Assembly (NCBI RefSeq): GCF_024648885.1
Contig: NZ_JANBBF010000011.1
Location: 552,688-616,687 of the forward strand
DNA length: 64,000 bases
From: Prauserella salsuginis
GTDB lineage: Bacteria > Actinomycetota > Actinomycetes > Mycobacteriales > Pseudonocardiaceae
Direction of reading: 5' to 3'
A program made the position numbers and the translations under genes. The notes under the pieces are model-generated. The model ran no database searches. It was not told where the DNA came from and worked only from the letters and a program-made list of their open reading frames with translations. Positions 26,194 to 34,158 of the stretch are shown in pieces. Every line of letters begins with the position of its first letter. Positions within the stretch are counted from its first letter, which is position 1.

Positions 26194-26598
26194 GTGAACA
26201 TCACCCATCGTATCGCCGCCGCGGCCGTCACGGTCGCTGCTGCCGCAGCCCTGTCCGGCTGCGCCACGGAGGTCGTCGGGGAGGCTGTGCCCGCGCCGCC
26301 GACCACCGAGGCGCCGGTCGGCCCGCTGCCCGCCGCCCCGGATGCGCCGCGCGAGTTCGACGAGATCGGCGCGCAGGCGTTCGTCGACACCGTCCGCGAG
26401 GAAGGGATCCCGTTCGGCTCCGAGGCCGACCTGCTTGCCCTCGGCCGCATCGCGTGCCCGCACCTGGTCGGCCACCCCCCGTCGATCGTCGACGCCATCG
26501 CCACGTTCGAGAACGCGGGGTACGCCACCGACGACGCCGGATTCATGGCCGGAGCCGCGACCGTCATGTGCTCGTGGGAACAGGGCGGTGACATCTGA
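26194..26598 (+). CDS. DUF732-like lipoprotein
   Basis: 134 residues from the GTG at 26194, behind AAAGGAAA. It has a signal peptide with lipobox (AAALSGC, about residues 18-24), a Pro-rich spacer, then a compact domain (FVDTVREEGIPFGSEADLL ... VMCSW) of the DUF732 type known from mycobacterial exported proteins, with two Cys. A surface lipoprotein in an early phage operon is a candidate for blocking superinfection at the envelope. Host function cannot be excluded, but both neighbours are phage-type. Confidence 0.65.
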   Translation: MNITHRIAAAAVTVAAAAALSGCATEVVGEAVPAPPTTEAPVGPLPAAPDAPREFDEIGAQAFVDTVREEGIPFGSEADLLALGRIACPHLVGHPPSIVDAIATFENAGYATDDAGFMAGAATVMCSWEQGGDI

Positions 26599-26909
26599 TG
26601 GCCGCGACCGACATCGACCGCATCGAGGCCGTCACGGCCCACGCACGCGAGCACGGCCTCGTCGGCACGATCAGCACCATCGGCGTCGGCGGCGCGCTCC
26701 CGCCGACCGTGTGGCTCAACAACACGCAGGCATTTATCCCGTGGGCTCGGGCGGTCAGCGCCGAGACCCTCACGGCCCACGGCAACTACCAGACCTGCAG
26801 CGGCACGCTGCGCGACGGCACGCCCGTGCTGGTTCAGGCCGCCCGGGGAAGCGAGGCGTCGCTGACGATCGCCGTCGAGGACCACCCCGAGTCGGGTGAG
26901 TCCGCATGA
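26598..26909 (+). CDS. Hypothetical early protein
   Basis: 103 residues. The start overlaps the lipoprotein stop by one base and the end overlaps the next start by four. Strand-rich, soluble, no recognised motif (ALPPTVWLNNTQAFIPWARAV in the middle). Confidence 0.55.
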   Translation: MAATDIDRIEAVTAHAREHGLVGTISTIGVGGALPPTVWLNNTQAFIPWARAVSAETLTAHGNYQTCSGTLRDGTPVLVQAARGSEASLTIAVEDHPESGESA

Positions 26910-27253
26910 TCCCGCTGACCTGGTGGATCGCCGCCAACTCCGTCGTCACCGTGCTAGCGGTCGTGCTCGCCGCCGCGGCGTTCCTCACCTACCGCAGCTA
27001 CATGCGCCACGCCCGCAACGTCGTGCAGGCGCACGAGCGGTGCGGCCACTGCCGCCCTCCGCATCTGCGACGCGGCGAGTACGCCACCGGTGGTCGTGTG
27101 TCTCCCGAGGCGCCCGCGGAGCGCACCCAGCCCGGCGACCTGCCGCTGCTGTGCGGCGACGACCGGCCCGTCAGGGGTCGGCACGCCCTCACCGACGACA
27201 CCCGCCACATGCCCGCCATGGGCAACCTGCACGCCGGGGGTGAGCCCCGATGA
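26906..27253 (+). CDS. Small membrane protein with a CxxC pair
   Basis: 115 residues. One N-terminal helix (WWIAANSVVTVLAVVLAAAAF) precedes a cytoplasmic tail with CGHC and a later single Cys. It overlaps both neighbours by four bases. Unknown function. Confidence 0.5.
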   Translation: MIPLTWWIAANSVVTVLAVVLAAAAFLTYRSYMRHARNVVQAHERCGHCRPPHLRRGEYATGGRVSPEAPAERTQPGDLPLLCGDDRPVRGRHALTDDTRHMPAMGNLHAGGEPR

Positions 27254-27555
27254 CCCCGCGCGAGCAGACCGCCATGATCCGCCGCGCCCTCGCCGACGCC
27301 GGGTACCGCGTTGCGTCGCTGCACCTGCCGGACGGCACCCCAGTGCCGCGCAGCGTGACCGTCGGCTCCCGGAGCCTGGACGCCCACGTGCTGTCCGAGA
27401 TCACGGTCGACGAGGGCGGCGCTGCCGCGCTGAACGTGCTGCGCCGCCTCGTCGACGACTATCTCGGGGCGTGCGCCGTGGTGAGCACCCAGACTTCGGC
27501 CCCGCGCCACATTCGGGTACTGCTGCCCGCCGATGCCGGGGGTGTGGACCAGTGA
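27250..27555 (+). CDS. Hypothetical early protein
   Basis: 101 residues, soluble, mixed alpha/beta. It reads well as a real gene from its four-base overlaps on both sides, but I recognise no family. Confidence 0.5.
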   Translation: MTPREQTAMIRRALADAGYRVASLHLPDGTPVPRSVTVGSRSLDAHVLSEITVDEGGAAALNVLRRLVDDYLGACAVVSTQTSAPRHIRVLLPADAGGVDQ

Positions 27556-27698
27556 CCGCCCGGTGGCACGACACCCGCCCCGAGCCGCGCGACGACGCCG
27601 GCCCCGGCGCACTGGCCGGCTGCGCCTTCCTGGCGTTCGTCGCCATCTACATGGGACTGCACGTGCTGCTGTGGGTCGGCCAGGTGGTGATCGCGTGA
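27552..27698 (+). CDS. 48-residue single-helix membrane peptide
   Basis: Starts at GTG 27552 inside the previous stop (GTGA). A hydrophilic first half is followed by one helix (GCAFLAFVAIYMGLHVLLWVG). It is in register with the operon's four-base-overlap pattern. Function unknown. Confidence 0.5.
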   Translation: MTARWHDTRPEPRDDAGPGALAGCAFLAFVAIYMGLHVLLWVGQVVIA

Positions 27699-27961
27699 CC
27701 GGCAACGAGATCGCCCTCATGTATCAGGGCGGCACGGACCGCCTGCTGCAGGCGTTCGATACGCGTGAGGTCACGCCCGAGCAGGTTAGGGACCGGCTGT
27801 CCGAACTGGGCCGCGCCGACCCCGAGTCGGGTCACGGCTGGGAGGACGAGTTCGTCGCCGCGGTGCTGACCGCCATCCGTGACGGGCATGCCGACCCGGT
27901 GCGGCTCGCTGGCGACGCGCTGATCGTCACGTCCGCCGACTTCCCGAGGTGGTACGCGTGA
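27695..27961 (+). CDS. Hypothetical early protein
   Basis: 88 residues from the GTG at 27695, overlapping the previous stop. Acidic and helical (EVTPEQVRDRLSELGRADP). No recognised motif. Confidence 0.5.
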   Translation: MTGNEIALMYQGGTDRLLQAFDTREVTPEQVRDRLSELGRADPESGHGWEDEFVAAVLTAIRDGHADPVRLAGDALIVTSADFPRWYA

Positions 27962-28143
27962 CCTGTGTCCCGCCCCGTGGCCCGGCCGACTCGTTGGTCG
28001 GCGCCCGCGACTGCCCCGAACACCCGGCTCCGCGCCCAGAGCTTCCGCTCGTCAGCGCGATGCGGTGGACGCCCGACTTCCCGGTCTACCGGCCGTCCGA
28101 TTTCGACACCCCGCCCTACGTGCCGAGGCGGGTGGTCGCGTGA
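27958..28143 (+). CDS. Hypothetical early peptide
   Basis: 61 residues, Pro-rich, from the GTG at 27958 in the previous stop. Supported mainly by the coupled starts on both sides; no motif. Confidence 0.4.
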   Translation: MTCVPPRGPADSLVGARDCPEHPAPRPELPLVSAMRWTPDFPVYRPSDFDTPPYVPRRVVA

Positions 28144-28328
28144 TCGACCGCGACCGGGTCGAGCTGCTGTTCCGGCTGCACGGCGTGCCCTGCCCCACGT
28201 GCGGCGTTCCGGCCGCCGCGGTGGTGCGCACCGACCGGGGCACCGCCACCGCCCACTACGCCAACCCCGACACCGGCAGCGGCCGAATCTGCCCACACCC
28301 GTCGACCGACCAGGAAGTGCACGGATGA
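28140..28328 (+). CDS. Small zinc-ribbon-like protein
   Basis: 62 residues from the GTG at 28140. It has CPTC and a later Cys-Pro-His that could bind one metal. It is coupled by four-base overlap to the Rad52-like gene, so it may serve recombination or replication. Confidence 0.5.
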   Translation: MIDRDRVELLFRLHGVPCPTCGVPAAAVVRTDRGTATAHYANPDTGSGRICPHPSTDQEVHG

Positions 28329-29041
28329 ACGAGGAAACCGCGAAAGCGCTGCGGGCGCCGTTCCCCGACGAGGACATTGGCAAGCTGCCGCGCGTGACGT
28401 GCAAGGCATGTCGCGAGCGCTCGTGCCAGAACCACCGGACGCAGAAGTGCCAGGTGTGCGGCAGCTACATCAGTACTCAGCATATCCACCTCGACTACGT
28501 CGGCCACGCCGAACTCACCGACCGGCTGCTGCAGGTCGACCCCGAGTGGACGTGGGAACCGGTCGCGTGGAGCGCCGACGGCACCCCGCATATCGACGCT
28601 GTCGGTGGCATGTGGATCCGGCTGACCGTGGCCGGGGTGACGCGGCTCGGTTACGGCCATCCGGACGGGAAGCGGGGCGGCGACGCGGTCAAGGAGATCA
28701 TCGGCGACGCCCTGCGGAACGCGGCCATGAGGTTCGGGGTGGCGCTGGATCTGTGGCGCCGCGAACCGGCGCACCTCGACGACACCGCCGAGCCCGAGCA
28801 GCAGCAGGCGACGCCGACTGCGGCGACCACGGACATCGACAACGCGATCAAGAACATGCGCGACTGGATCGCCGGGGCGGGCATGACCGACCGCGACGAG
28901 GTGCGCGCGTTCGTCAACAAGATCGTCGGGCGTGAGGTCGACGGGCCGCAGTCCATGAGGCGCACCGAGATCGAGCGCGTCACGCAGCGCGCCCGCGAGA
29001 TCGCCACCGAGAGCAAGGCGTCCGGAGGTGGTGAGTCGTGA
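28325..29041 (+). CDS. Rad52/Erf-like single-strand annealing protein
   Basis: 238 residues from the ATG at 28325. The region to about residue 140 has the Rad52-family pattern: YVGHAELTDRLLQVDPEW, then GMWIRLTVAGVTRLGYG and AVKEIIGDALRNAAMRFGVAL. Such phage proteins anneal complementary single strands during recombination and concatemer formation. The Cys/His-rich N-terminal stretch (CKACRERSCQNH, CQVC) may form a zinc site, which is extra to the core. The C-terminal part is helical. Confidence 0.8.
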   Translation: MNEETAKALRAPFPDEDIGKLPRVTCKACRERSCQNHRTQKCQVCGSYISTQHIHLDYVGHAELTDRLLQVDPEWTWEPVAWSADGTPHIDAVGGMWIRLTVAGVTRLGYGHPDGKRGGDAVKEIIGDALRNAAMRFGVALDLWRREPAHLDDTAEPEQQQATPTAATTDIDNAIKNMRDWIAGAGMTDRDEVRAFVNKIVGREVDGPQSMRRTEIERVTQRAREIATESKASGGGES

Positions 29042-29439
29042 GCCGTACCCCGCCGCCGATGATCCTGTCCACCCCGGATCTGCTGCTCTGCCCGCTGTGC
29101 CTTGACACGCCCATCGGTGACGGGTACGTCGAGCTGTGCCCGTCGTGTGACGCGACGTGGCAGTCGGGGACTGACGGCCCCGGCCAGTGGGTCGAGCACG
29201 ACGCGCCGCAGTGCCGCTCGACGATCCAGCCGCACCGGCACCGGGTCGACATGCCCTCGCTGTCGTGGCGCTGCGCACTCGCCGACGGCCACGACGAGTG
29301 GCACCGCACCTCACAGGTGCCCGGCCTCGAGTGGAACGACGATCACCACGCGCACACGTACCTGCCTGGCCTGCCGACGATCGACTGCGCCACGGGCGAT
29401 CCGTGCGAGTGCGACGCCGACATCCCCGCCGAGCTGTGA
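29038..29439 (+). CDS. Double-CxxC zinc-ribbon protein
   Basis: 133 residues. CPLC and CPSC near the N-terminus make one probable zinc ribbon; later Cys/His (CECDAD) may add another. Four-base overlap with the annealing protein gene. Function unknown. Confidence 0.55.
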   Translation: MSRTPPPMILSTPDLLLCPLCLDTPIGDGYVELCPSCDATWQSGTDGPGQWVEHDAPQCRSTIQPHRHRVDMPSLSWRCALADGHDEWHRTSQVPGLEWNDDHHAHTYLPGLPTIDCATGDPCECDADIPAEL

Positions 29440-29505
29440 CCCGTGGTCGGCCGTGCCCGTGCAGGGGCGGGCACGGCCGACCACCCCATCCCCGAGGAGA
29501 CACCG

Positions 29506-29811
29506 ATGCCCGGAAACCCCGTCATGCGGGCACGTCGCGAACGGGACGCCTGCCCGCCCATCACCCCGGCCGAGGCCGAGCAGTGGGCCGACCGCGCGGT
29601 CGAGGACGCGTTCGACCTGATCGTCGACGTGCGCGAACTCGACCCGCGCGAGACGTACGGACGCCTCGTGCTGTGGGGCCGCCAGTCGCCCGCGCGGCTC
29701 GTCACCGCCTGCTACGCGCTCGCCGCCATGCACGACCCCGACACCCCGGCCGCCGACCTTCAGGCGCGCCTCGACGCCACACCCCGACCCGCCCAGGAGA
29801 CAGCCGCATGA
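29506..29811 (+). CDS. Hypothetical early protein
   Basis: 101 residues from the ATG at 29506, behind GAGGAGA. Helical and soluble (ITPAEAEQWADRAVEDAFDL). It overlaps the antirepressor start by four bases. No family recognised. Confidence 0.55.
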   Translation: MPGNPVMRARRERDACPPITPAEAEQWADRAVEDAFDLIVDVRELDPRETYGRLVLWGRQSPARLVTACYALAAMHDPDTPAADLQARLDATPRPAQETAA

Positions 29812-30584
29812 CCGACCTGACCCCGTTCACCTACGGCACCGAATCGATCCGCGTTGTCACCGTCAACGGCGAACCGTGGTTCGTCGCCGCTGATGTCTGC
29901 CGGGCGATCTCCGTCGACATCACCCAGACCCGCCGGCTCGAGGACGACGAGAAGGGTCTGCACTCAGTACAGACCCCCGGCGGGCACCAGTCCGTGACGA
30001 TCGTGAACGAGCCGGGGCTGTACTCGCTGATCCTCCGCAGCCGCAAGCCCGAGGCGCGCCGTTTCCAACGGTGGATCACGCACGAGGTGATCCCCTCTAT
30101 CCGCCGCACCGGTGGCTACGGGCAGCCGCAGATCCCCGGGAGCTACGCCGAAGCGCTCGAAGCCGCCGCGCGGCAGGCACGCGAACGGGAGGCCGCCGAG
30201 CAGCGCGCCCGTGAACTCGAACCGTCCGCGAACGCCTGGGAGATGCTCGTCGACGCCACCGGGGACTACTCGATGCGCGAGGCCGCGCAGATCCTCGACC
30301 GCGACCCCGCGATCAACATGGGGCAGAACCGACTCGCCCGCTACCTGCGTGAAAACGCGTGGGTGGACCGCAAGGGCACGCCGTATCAGCGCAAGGTCGA
30401 CCGCGGCCAGCTCGTCGCGCGCATCCTGCCGTACCAGCACCCGCACACCGGCGAGTCCAAGCTCGACACCCAGGTGCGTGTGACGGCGAAGGGGATGCGC
30501 GAGCTGCACCGCATGCTCGGCGGCGAGCGGCCGTTGCGGCTCGACCCGCCACCCGAGGCACAGCCCGCCCTGCTCCCTGCCTGA
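29808..30584 (+). CDS. Phage antirepressor (BRO-N + KilAC)
   Basis: 258 residues. The N-terminal BRO domain spans about residues 10-105 (GEPWFVAADVCRAI, ARRFQRWITHEVIPSIRRTG). A helical linker rich in Ala/Glu/Arg follows, then a KilA-C-type DNA-binding domain from about 140 (YSMREAAQILDRDPAINMGQ, RLARYLRENAWVDRKGTPYQ). Such proteins act in the lytic switch by interfering with the repressor. Its position in the rightward operon fits. Confidence 0.88.
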   Translation: MTDLTPFTYGTESIRVVTVNGEPWFVAADVCRAISVDITQTRRLEDDEKGLHSVQTPGGHQSVTIVNEPGLYSLILRSRKPEARRFQRWITHEVIPSIRRTGGYGQPQIPGSYAEALEAAARQAREREAAEQRARELEPSANAWEMLVDATGDYSMREAAQILDRDPAINMGQNRLARYLRENAWVDRKGTPYQRKVDRGQLVARILPYQHPHTGESKLDTQVRVTAKGMRELHRMLGGERPLRLDPPPEAQPALLPA

Positions 30585-30618
30585 ACCATTCGCACCGAGC
30601 ACGGAAGGTGCCCGACCC

Positions 30619-31377
30619 ATGCCCCGTATCCGCACCTACAAGCCCGACTTCTTCAAGTCCCTGGACGTGTCGGCCCTGCCATTGCGCGCACGGCTGACAT
30701 GGCTCGGCCTGTGGACGCAATGTGACGACCACGGCCGCTTCCTGGATCACGTGAAGCTGGTCAAGGCGGAGGTGTGGCCGCTCGACGACGTCTCTCTGCG
30801 CGACGTCGCCGACGACCTCGACACGCTCGCCGCCGCCGGGCGCATTGTGCGCTACACCGTCGGCGACCGGGACTACCTGGCAGTGCAGAACTGGCACCAC
30901 CACCAGTCGATCAACCGCCCGGCCGGACCGAAGTACCCGGACCCGCCGGAGCCGATCGCGGCACCCGCCCCGGGCGAGTCGGGGCACTGTCCACACTGCT
31001 GGCACCTGCTCACGGAGGGCTCAGTGAGCATTCACGGAGCCCTCCGTGACGCCTCACGCCAGGAAGGGAAAGGAAAGGAAGGGAGGGGAGGGGACGCGCG
31101 TGAGCGCGCGGACCCCCCACCCCGAACCTGCGCGAAGCACCAGAACACGACCAACCCGCCCGCTTGCGGTGGCTGCCGCGACGCTCGCCACGCCTACGAG
31201 CAGTGGGAGCAGCACCAGCAGCAGACACGGGCATCGGTCGCCGACGAGCTCGCCCGCGCCCGCGCCGACCCCGCCCTCGTCTGCGAGCACGGCCAGGACG
31301 GCGGCCGGCACGTTCGCAGCGATACCGGCGAACGGCTGTGCGCCATGTGCCGCCGAGCCGAACGGTCAGTCGCATGA
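30619..31377 (+). CDS. Phage replication initiation-type protein
   Basis: 252 residues. It opens with RIRTYKPDFFKS and a winged-helix-like N-terminal domain (TWLGLWTQCDDHGRFLDHVKLVKAEVWPLDD), typical of phage replisome organisers that sit where lambda O would. The C-terminal half has several Cys/His pairs (CPHC; CAKH; CGGC; CAMC), unusual for the group. The coding sequence contains a 38-nt hairpin and a 34-nt homopurine run at 31011-31094, a candidate origin. No helicase-loader gene is recognised next to it. Confidence 0.72.
   Translation: MPRIRTYKPDFFKSLDVSALPLRARLTWLGLWTQCDDHGRFLDHVKLVKAEVWPLDDVSLRDVADDLDTLAAAGRIVRYTVGDRDYLAVQNWHHHQSINRPAGPKYPDPPEPIAAPAPGESGHCPHCWHLLTEGSVSIHGALRDASRQEGKGKEGRGGDARERADPPPRTCAKHQNTTNPPACGGCRDARHAYEQWEQHQQQTRASVADELARARADPALVCEHGQDGGRHVRSDTGERLCAMCRRAERSVA
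31011..31094 (+). other. Candidate phage replication origin inside the replication gene
   Basis: CACGGAGGGCTC (31011-31022) and GAGCCCTCCGTG (31037-31048) form a perfect 12-bp stem. Inner GTGA/TCAC arms lengthen it to a 16-bp stem with one mismatch and a GCAT loop. Twelve bases later comes a 34-nt run of purines only (31061-31094). Phage origins often lie within the initiator gene. The function is inferred from structure only. Confidence 0.45.
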
Positions 31378-31655
31378 GTCCCGCGTGGGTCGTGGTGTGC
31401 GCCTGCGGTGCCCTGTCCGACCCGTCCGACGTCGTCGACGACCTCGACGGCTGGGAGGACGACCACACGCAGCACGACTGCACCCACGTCGACCCGGGCG
31501 AGTGGGACGAGCACATCGGAGTTCGCCGCTTCCCGGCCCTTCCTGCGATGACCCGCTACGAGGTCGACCTGCCCACCCCCGCTCGAGACACACCCATCAC
31601 CCCGGCCCGCCGGCCGCAGACCGGCCGACGCCGCACCCACTGGAGACCCGCATGA
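31374..31655 (+). CDS. Hypothetical early protein
   Basis: 93 residues from the ATG at 31374, overlapping the previous stop by four bases. It has two Cys and an Asp-rich region (DPSDVVDDLDGWEDDHTQHD). No family recognised. Confidence 0.5.
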   Translation: MSPAWVVVCACGALSDPSDVVDDLDGWEDDHTQHDCTHVDPGEWDEHIGVRRFPALPAMTRYEVDLPTPARDTPITPARRPQTGRRRTHWRPA

Positions 31656-32134
31656 GCATCGACGACCCGACCGTCGAGGACACCAACGAGTTGGTCCGCC
31701 ACTACCTCGAGGCCGCGTATCGCTGCATCGACGGCGACACCGCCGGAGGCGCATCCGCGCTGTCCGAATACGTCGACTACGTCGACCCCGAGGAAGGATT
31801 TGCCCGCCTGTGGGCGATCGCCTGCGTCGCCCCGGTCCTCACGGCCACCGCGGTGAAGCGGCTCGCCGACGACGGCCAGGACGGGTTCTGGCACGTCGAG
31901 GCCGACGTCGACGACATGCCCACGGACGTGCGCGCAGCGGTCCAGTCCACCTCGTACGCCCTCAACGACGACACCGAGGCCGTCGCCGACATCGTCGCCG
32001 CCCACTACCGCGCCGCAGGCGGCCCCACCCGCCCCGAAAACAGCACCACCGCGCTCATGCGGCTGGTGGTCGAGCACCTGCACCTGATCGCCCCGATGAT
32101 CGAGGCCGGCGCGCTCACCCCGGAGAGCTCGTGA
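31652..32134 (+). CDS. Hypothetical early protein
   Basis: 160 residues from the ATG at 31652. Acidic, helical, with one hydrophobic patch (ARLWAIACVAPVLTATAV) too polar around it to be a confident membrane helix. Coupled on both sides by four-base overlaps. Confidence 0.55.
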   Translation: MSIDDPTVEDTNELVRHYLEAAYRCIDGDTAGGASALSEYVDYVDPEEGFARLWAIACVAPVLTATAVKRLADDGQDGFWHVEADVDDMPTDVRAAVQSTSYALNDDTEAVADIVAAHYRAAGGPTRPENSTTALMRLVVEHLHLIAPMIEAGALTPESS

Positions 32135-32502
32135 CCACCCCGGCCGTCATGGGCACGGACGCCGCGGCCTGGGGCCGCACTCACGTGTGGACCCGCGACC
32201 TCCGCCGCGACCACGACAACGTGCCCGGCCTGACCCACAGGTGCCCGTGCCAGTGGGGGCCGTGCGGCCACTGCGCCGCCGACCGCCACGACCAGCGCGT
32301 TCACGAACGCCACCCCGAAGCAGCCGGCCAGCCGACGCCCGAGGACTGGCTCACCACCCCACACGGGCTCGCAGCGCGCCATCTACGAGCCCGTGTGGCT
32401 CGCCGACCGGGCGTGCAGCTGGACCTGCCCCTGCGCCGCCACCCACACCACACAACCCGCCCAGCCCGAACAGCTCGCACTCATCTGAGGAGATCCACAT
32501 GA
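32131..32502 (+). CDS. Hypothetical Cys/His-rich early protein
   Basis: 123 residues from the GTG at 32131. The middle carries CPCQWGPCGHC, a likely metal site. The C-terminal third is Arg/His/Thr-rich. It overlaps the next start by four bases. Confidence 0.45.
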   Translation: MTTPAVMGTDAAAWGRTHVWTRDLRRDHDNVPGLTHRCPCQWGPCGHCAADRHDQRVHERHPEAAGQPTPEDWLTTPHGLAARHLRARVARRPGVQLDLPLRRHPHHTTRPARTARTHLRRST

Positions 32503-33077
32503 CCCTCATCGGATCAAAACCCGACGTCGACGTTCCCGACCTGCCCACGCCGTGGACGTCCGACGGCGACGCCATCCTCGACGCGAACGGTCGGTACGTG
32601 TTGGCCGTCAACCCCGGGATCACCCACCTCGACCGACACCTGATCGCGAAAGTCGTGGCCGCCACCATCAACCTCGCCCACGGCCGACGAGACGACAACG
32701 ACCCGACCACGCTGCACTACTCCCGCGAGCACTGCGCCCACATCGACTCCGACGGCGACGTGTGGGACCGCGTCGGCACCACGCAGGAGGAATGGCCGCC
32801 GCTCGCCGACGCGATGACGGTGTCCGCCGACGACCTCGACCACACGAAGCCGAACCCGCTCGCCCGCGCATCCCAGGGGCTCGACCCGTTCCCGCTGCCC
32901 GACCCGCTCGGCCACGTCCTCCCGGGCGACCCCGACCCCACCGCGAAACGCGTCAGCGGGGCGGACTGCGACGCCGAGTGGGACGCGCTCCTCTGCACCC
33001 GTGAGGCCGGCCACCCCGGCCACCACATCGCCGGAGGCGAAGACGAGGTCGTCGCCGTGTGGAGGGACGACGTATGA
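32499..33077 (+). CDS. Hypothetical early protein
   Basis: 192 residues from the ATG at 32499, behind GAGGAGA. Acidic and soluble; the C-terminal CDAEWDALLCTREAGHPGHHI has Cys/His that could bind metal. No family recognised. Confidence 0.55.
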   Translation: MTLIGSKPDVDVPDLPTPWTSDGDAILDANGRYVLAVNPGITHLDRHLIAKVVAATINLAHGRRDDNDPTTLHYSREHCAHIDSDGDVWDRVGTTQEEWPPLADAMTVSADDLDHTKPNPLARASQGLDPFPLPDPLGHVLPGDPDPTAKRVSGADCDAEWDALLCTREAGHPGHHIAGGEDEVVAVWRDDV

Positions 33078-33176
33078 CCGCCCAGCAGTTCACACGCGCC
33101 GACACGACACCCACCGAGGGCGACCCACTGCGGACACCCCGTCTGCGGCCCGCAGAGCGGCACTCAGACGTTCCGC

Positions 33177-33608
33177 GTGTTCGTCCCCGGCAACCCCGCC
33201 CCGCAAGGGTCCAAACGACACATGGGCAACGGCGTCATGGTCGAGTCTTCAAAACGGGTCAAGCCCTGGCGCGCGGACATCCGCGAACACGTCCTCGCCC
33301 GACACGACGGCACGCCCCTCGACGGGCCCATCGTGGCGTCCCTCGTGTTCTTCATGCCCCGGCCCAAATCGCACTACCGCACGGGGTGCAACGCCCACCT
33401 GCTGCGCAGCAGAGCGCCCACGCGCCCCACGGGCAAGCCCGACATCGACAAGCTCGCCCGCGCCGTCCTCGATGCCCTCGGCAGCGACGGACTCAACATC
33501 TGGCACGACGACGCCCAAGTCGTCGAGCTCCACGCCAGCAAGCACTACATCTTCGCGCCCGACAAGAAGCCCGGCGTGCTCATCAGACTCAACCCGCTGG
33601 AGGGCTGA
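33177..33608 (+). CDS. RusA-family Holliday junction resolvase
   Basis: 143 residues. It cuts four-way junctions during phage recombination. The family core is clear: FVPGNPAPQGSKRH at the start, KPDIDKLARAVLDAL with the catalytic Asp pair, and HDDAQVVEL near the end. The GTG at 33177 is the only start codon in this frame after the upstream gene's stop, and it has no ribosome site. The well-placed ATG at 33074 is in another frame, so a frameshift or re-initiation is possible. Confidence 0.85.
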   Translation: MFVPGNPAPQGSKRHMGNGVMVESSKRVKPWRADIREHVLARHDGTPLDGPIVASLVFFMPRPKSHYRTGCNAHLLRSRAPTRPTGKPDIDKLARAVLDALGSDGLNIWHDDAQVVELHASKHYIFAPDKKPGVLIRLNPLEG

Positions 33609-33612
33609 ACCC

Positions 33613-33837
33613 ATGGACACCGACCGCAGTGCGACTCGCCCCGAACAGCCGGACGGCATCGATGACCACTCGTACGACCTGCCGTCACCAAAGCACGCCG
33701 TCAAGCGCATCCACGAGTTCCTGACGGAATACGGCGACGGGCTGATCGAACCAAAGGTTTGTCCGGAGTACGAGGGCACCATGCCGCCGCTCTACGCACG
33801 AGACCTTCAAGCGCTCGCGAACGAGGCCGACCGGTGA
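33613..33837 (+). CDS. Hypothetical small protein
   Basis: 74 residues from the ATG at 33613, four bases after the RusA stop. Soluble and acidic, no recognised motif. It overlaps the next gene by four bases. Confidence 0.5.
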   Translation: MDTDRSATRPEQPDGIDDHSYDLPSPKHAVKRIHEFLTEYGDGLIEPKVCPEYEGTMPPLYARDLQALANEADR

Positions 33838-34040
33838 GCATCGACTACATCCGCCGCCACTACGACGTGCCCGCCAAACGCGGCGGACGCATCCGCGACT
33901 ACCAGGGCCGCACCGGCACCATCACCGGCACCGCGGACGCCAACCTCACCGTCCGACTCGACGGCGACCACCACCCCTCCCGCTACCACCCCACGTGGCA
34001 AATCGAGTATCTGCACGACGACAGGACGACAGACGCATGA
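33834..34040 (+). CDS. Small beta-barrel-like protein
   Basis: 68 residues from the GTG at 33834. The pattern GGRIRDYQGRTGTITG followed by ANLTVRLDGDHHPSRYHPTW resembles a KOW/SH3-like small barrel. Last gene of the tightly coupled early operon. Confidence 0.5.
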   Translation: MSIDYIRRHYDVPAKRGGRIRDYQGRTGTITGTADANLTVRLDGDHHPSRYHPTWQIEYLHDDRTTDA

Positions 34041-34047
34041 CCGGTGC

Positions 34048-34076
34048 TTGCGTGCAAATCGGACGCTTCGTAGTAT
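34048..34076 (+). promoter_or_regulatory. Candidate promoter before the phage methyltransferase
   Basis: -35-like TTGCGT (34048-34053), 17-bp spacer, -10 TAGTAT (34071-34076), in a locally AT-rich gap of 118 bp. The -35 is weak. Confidence 0.35.
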
Positions 34077-34158
34077 TTCCCTTCGCTGAGTGTGCCTCCC
34101 CGACAGTCAGCAGGCTGTCGACCTCGGTTCGGTCCATCCGTATCCCGGGAAAGGCGCC

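Noticed and set aside
33074..33724. 217-codon frame from ATG 33074
   Set aside because: Beyond its good start it is an Arg/Pro/His shadow of RusA; kept only as a hint of frameshifting.
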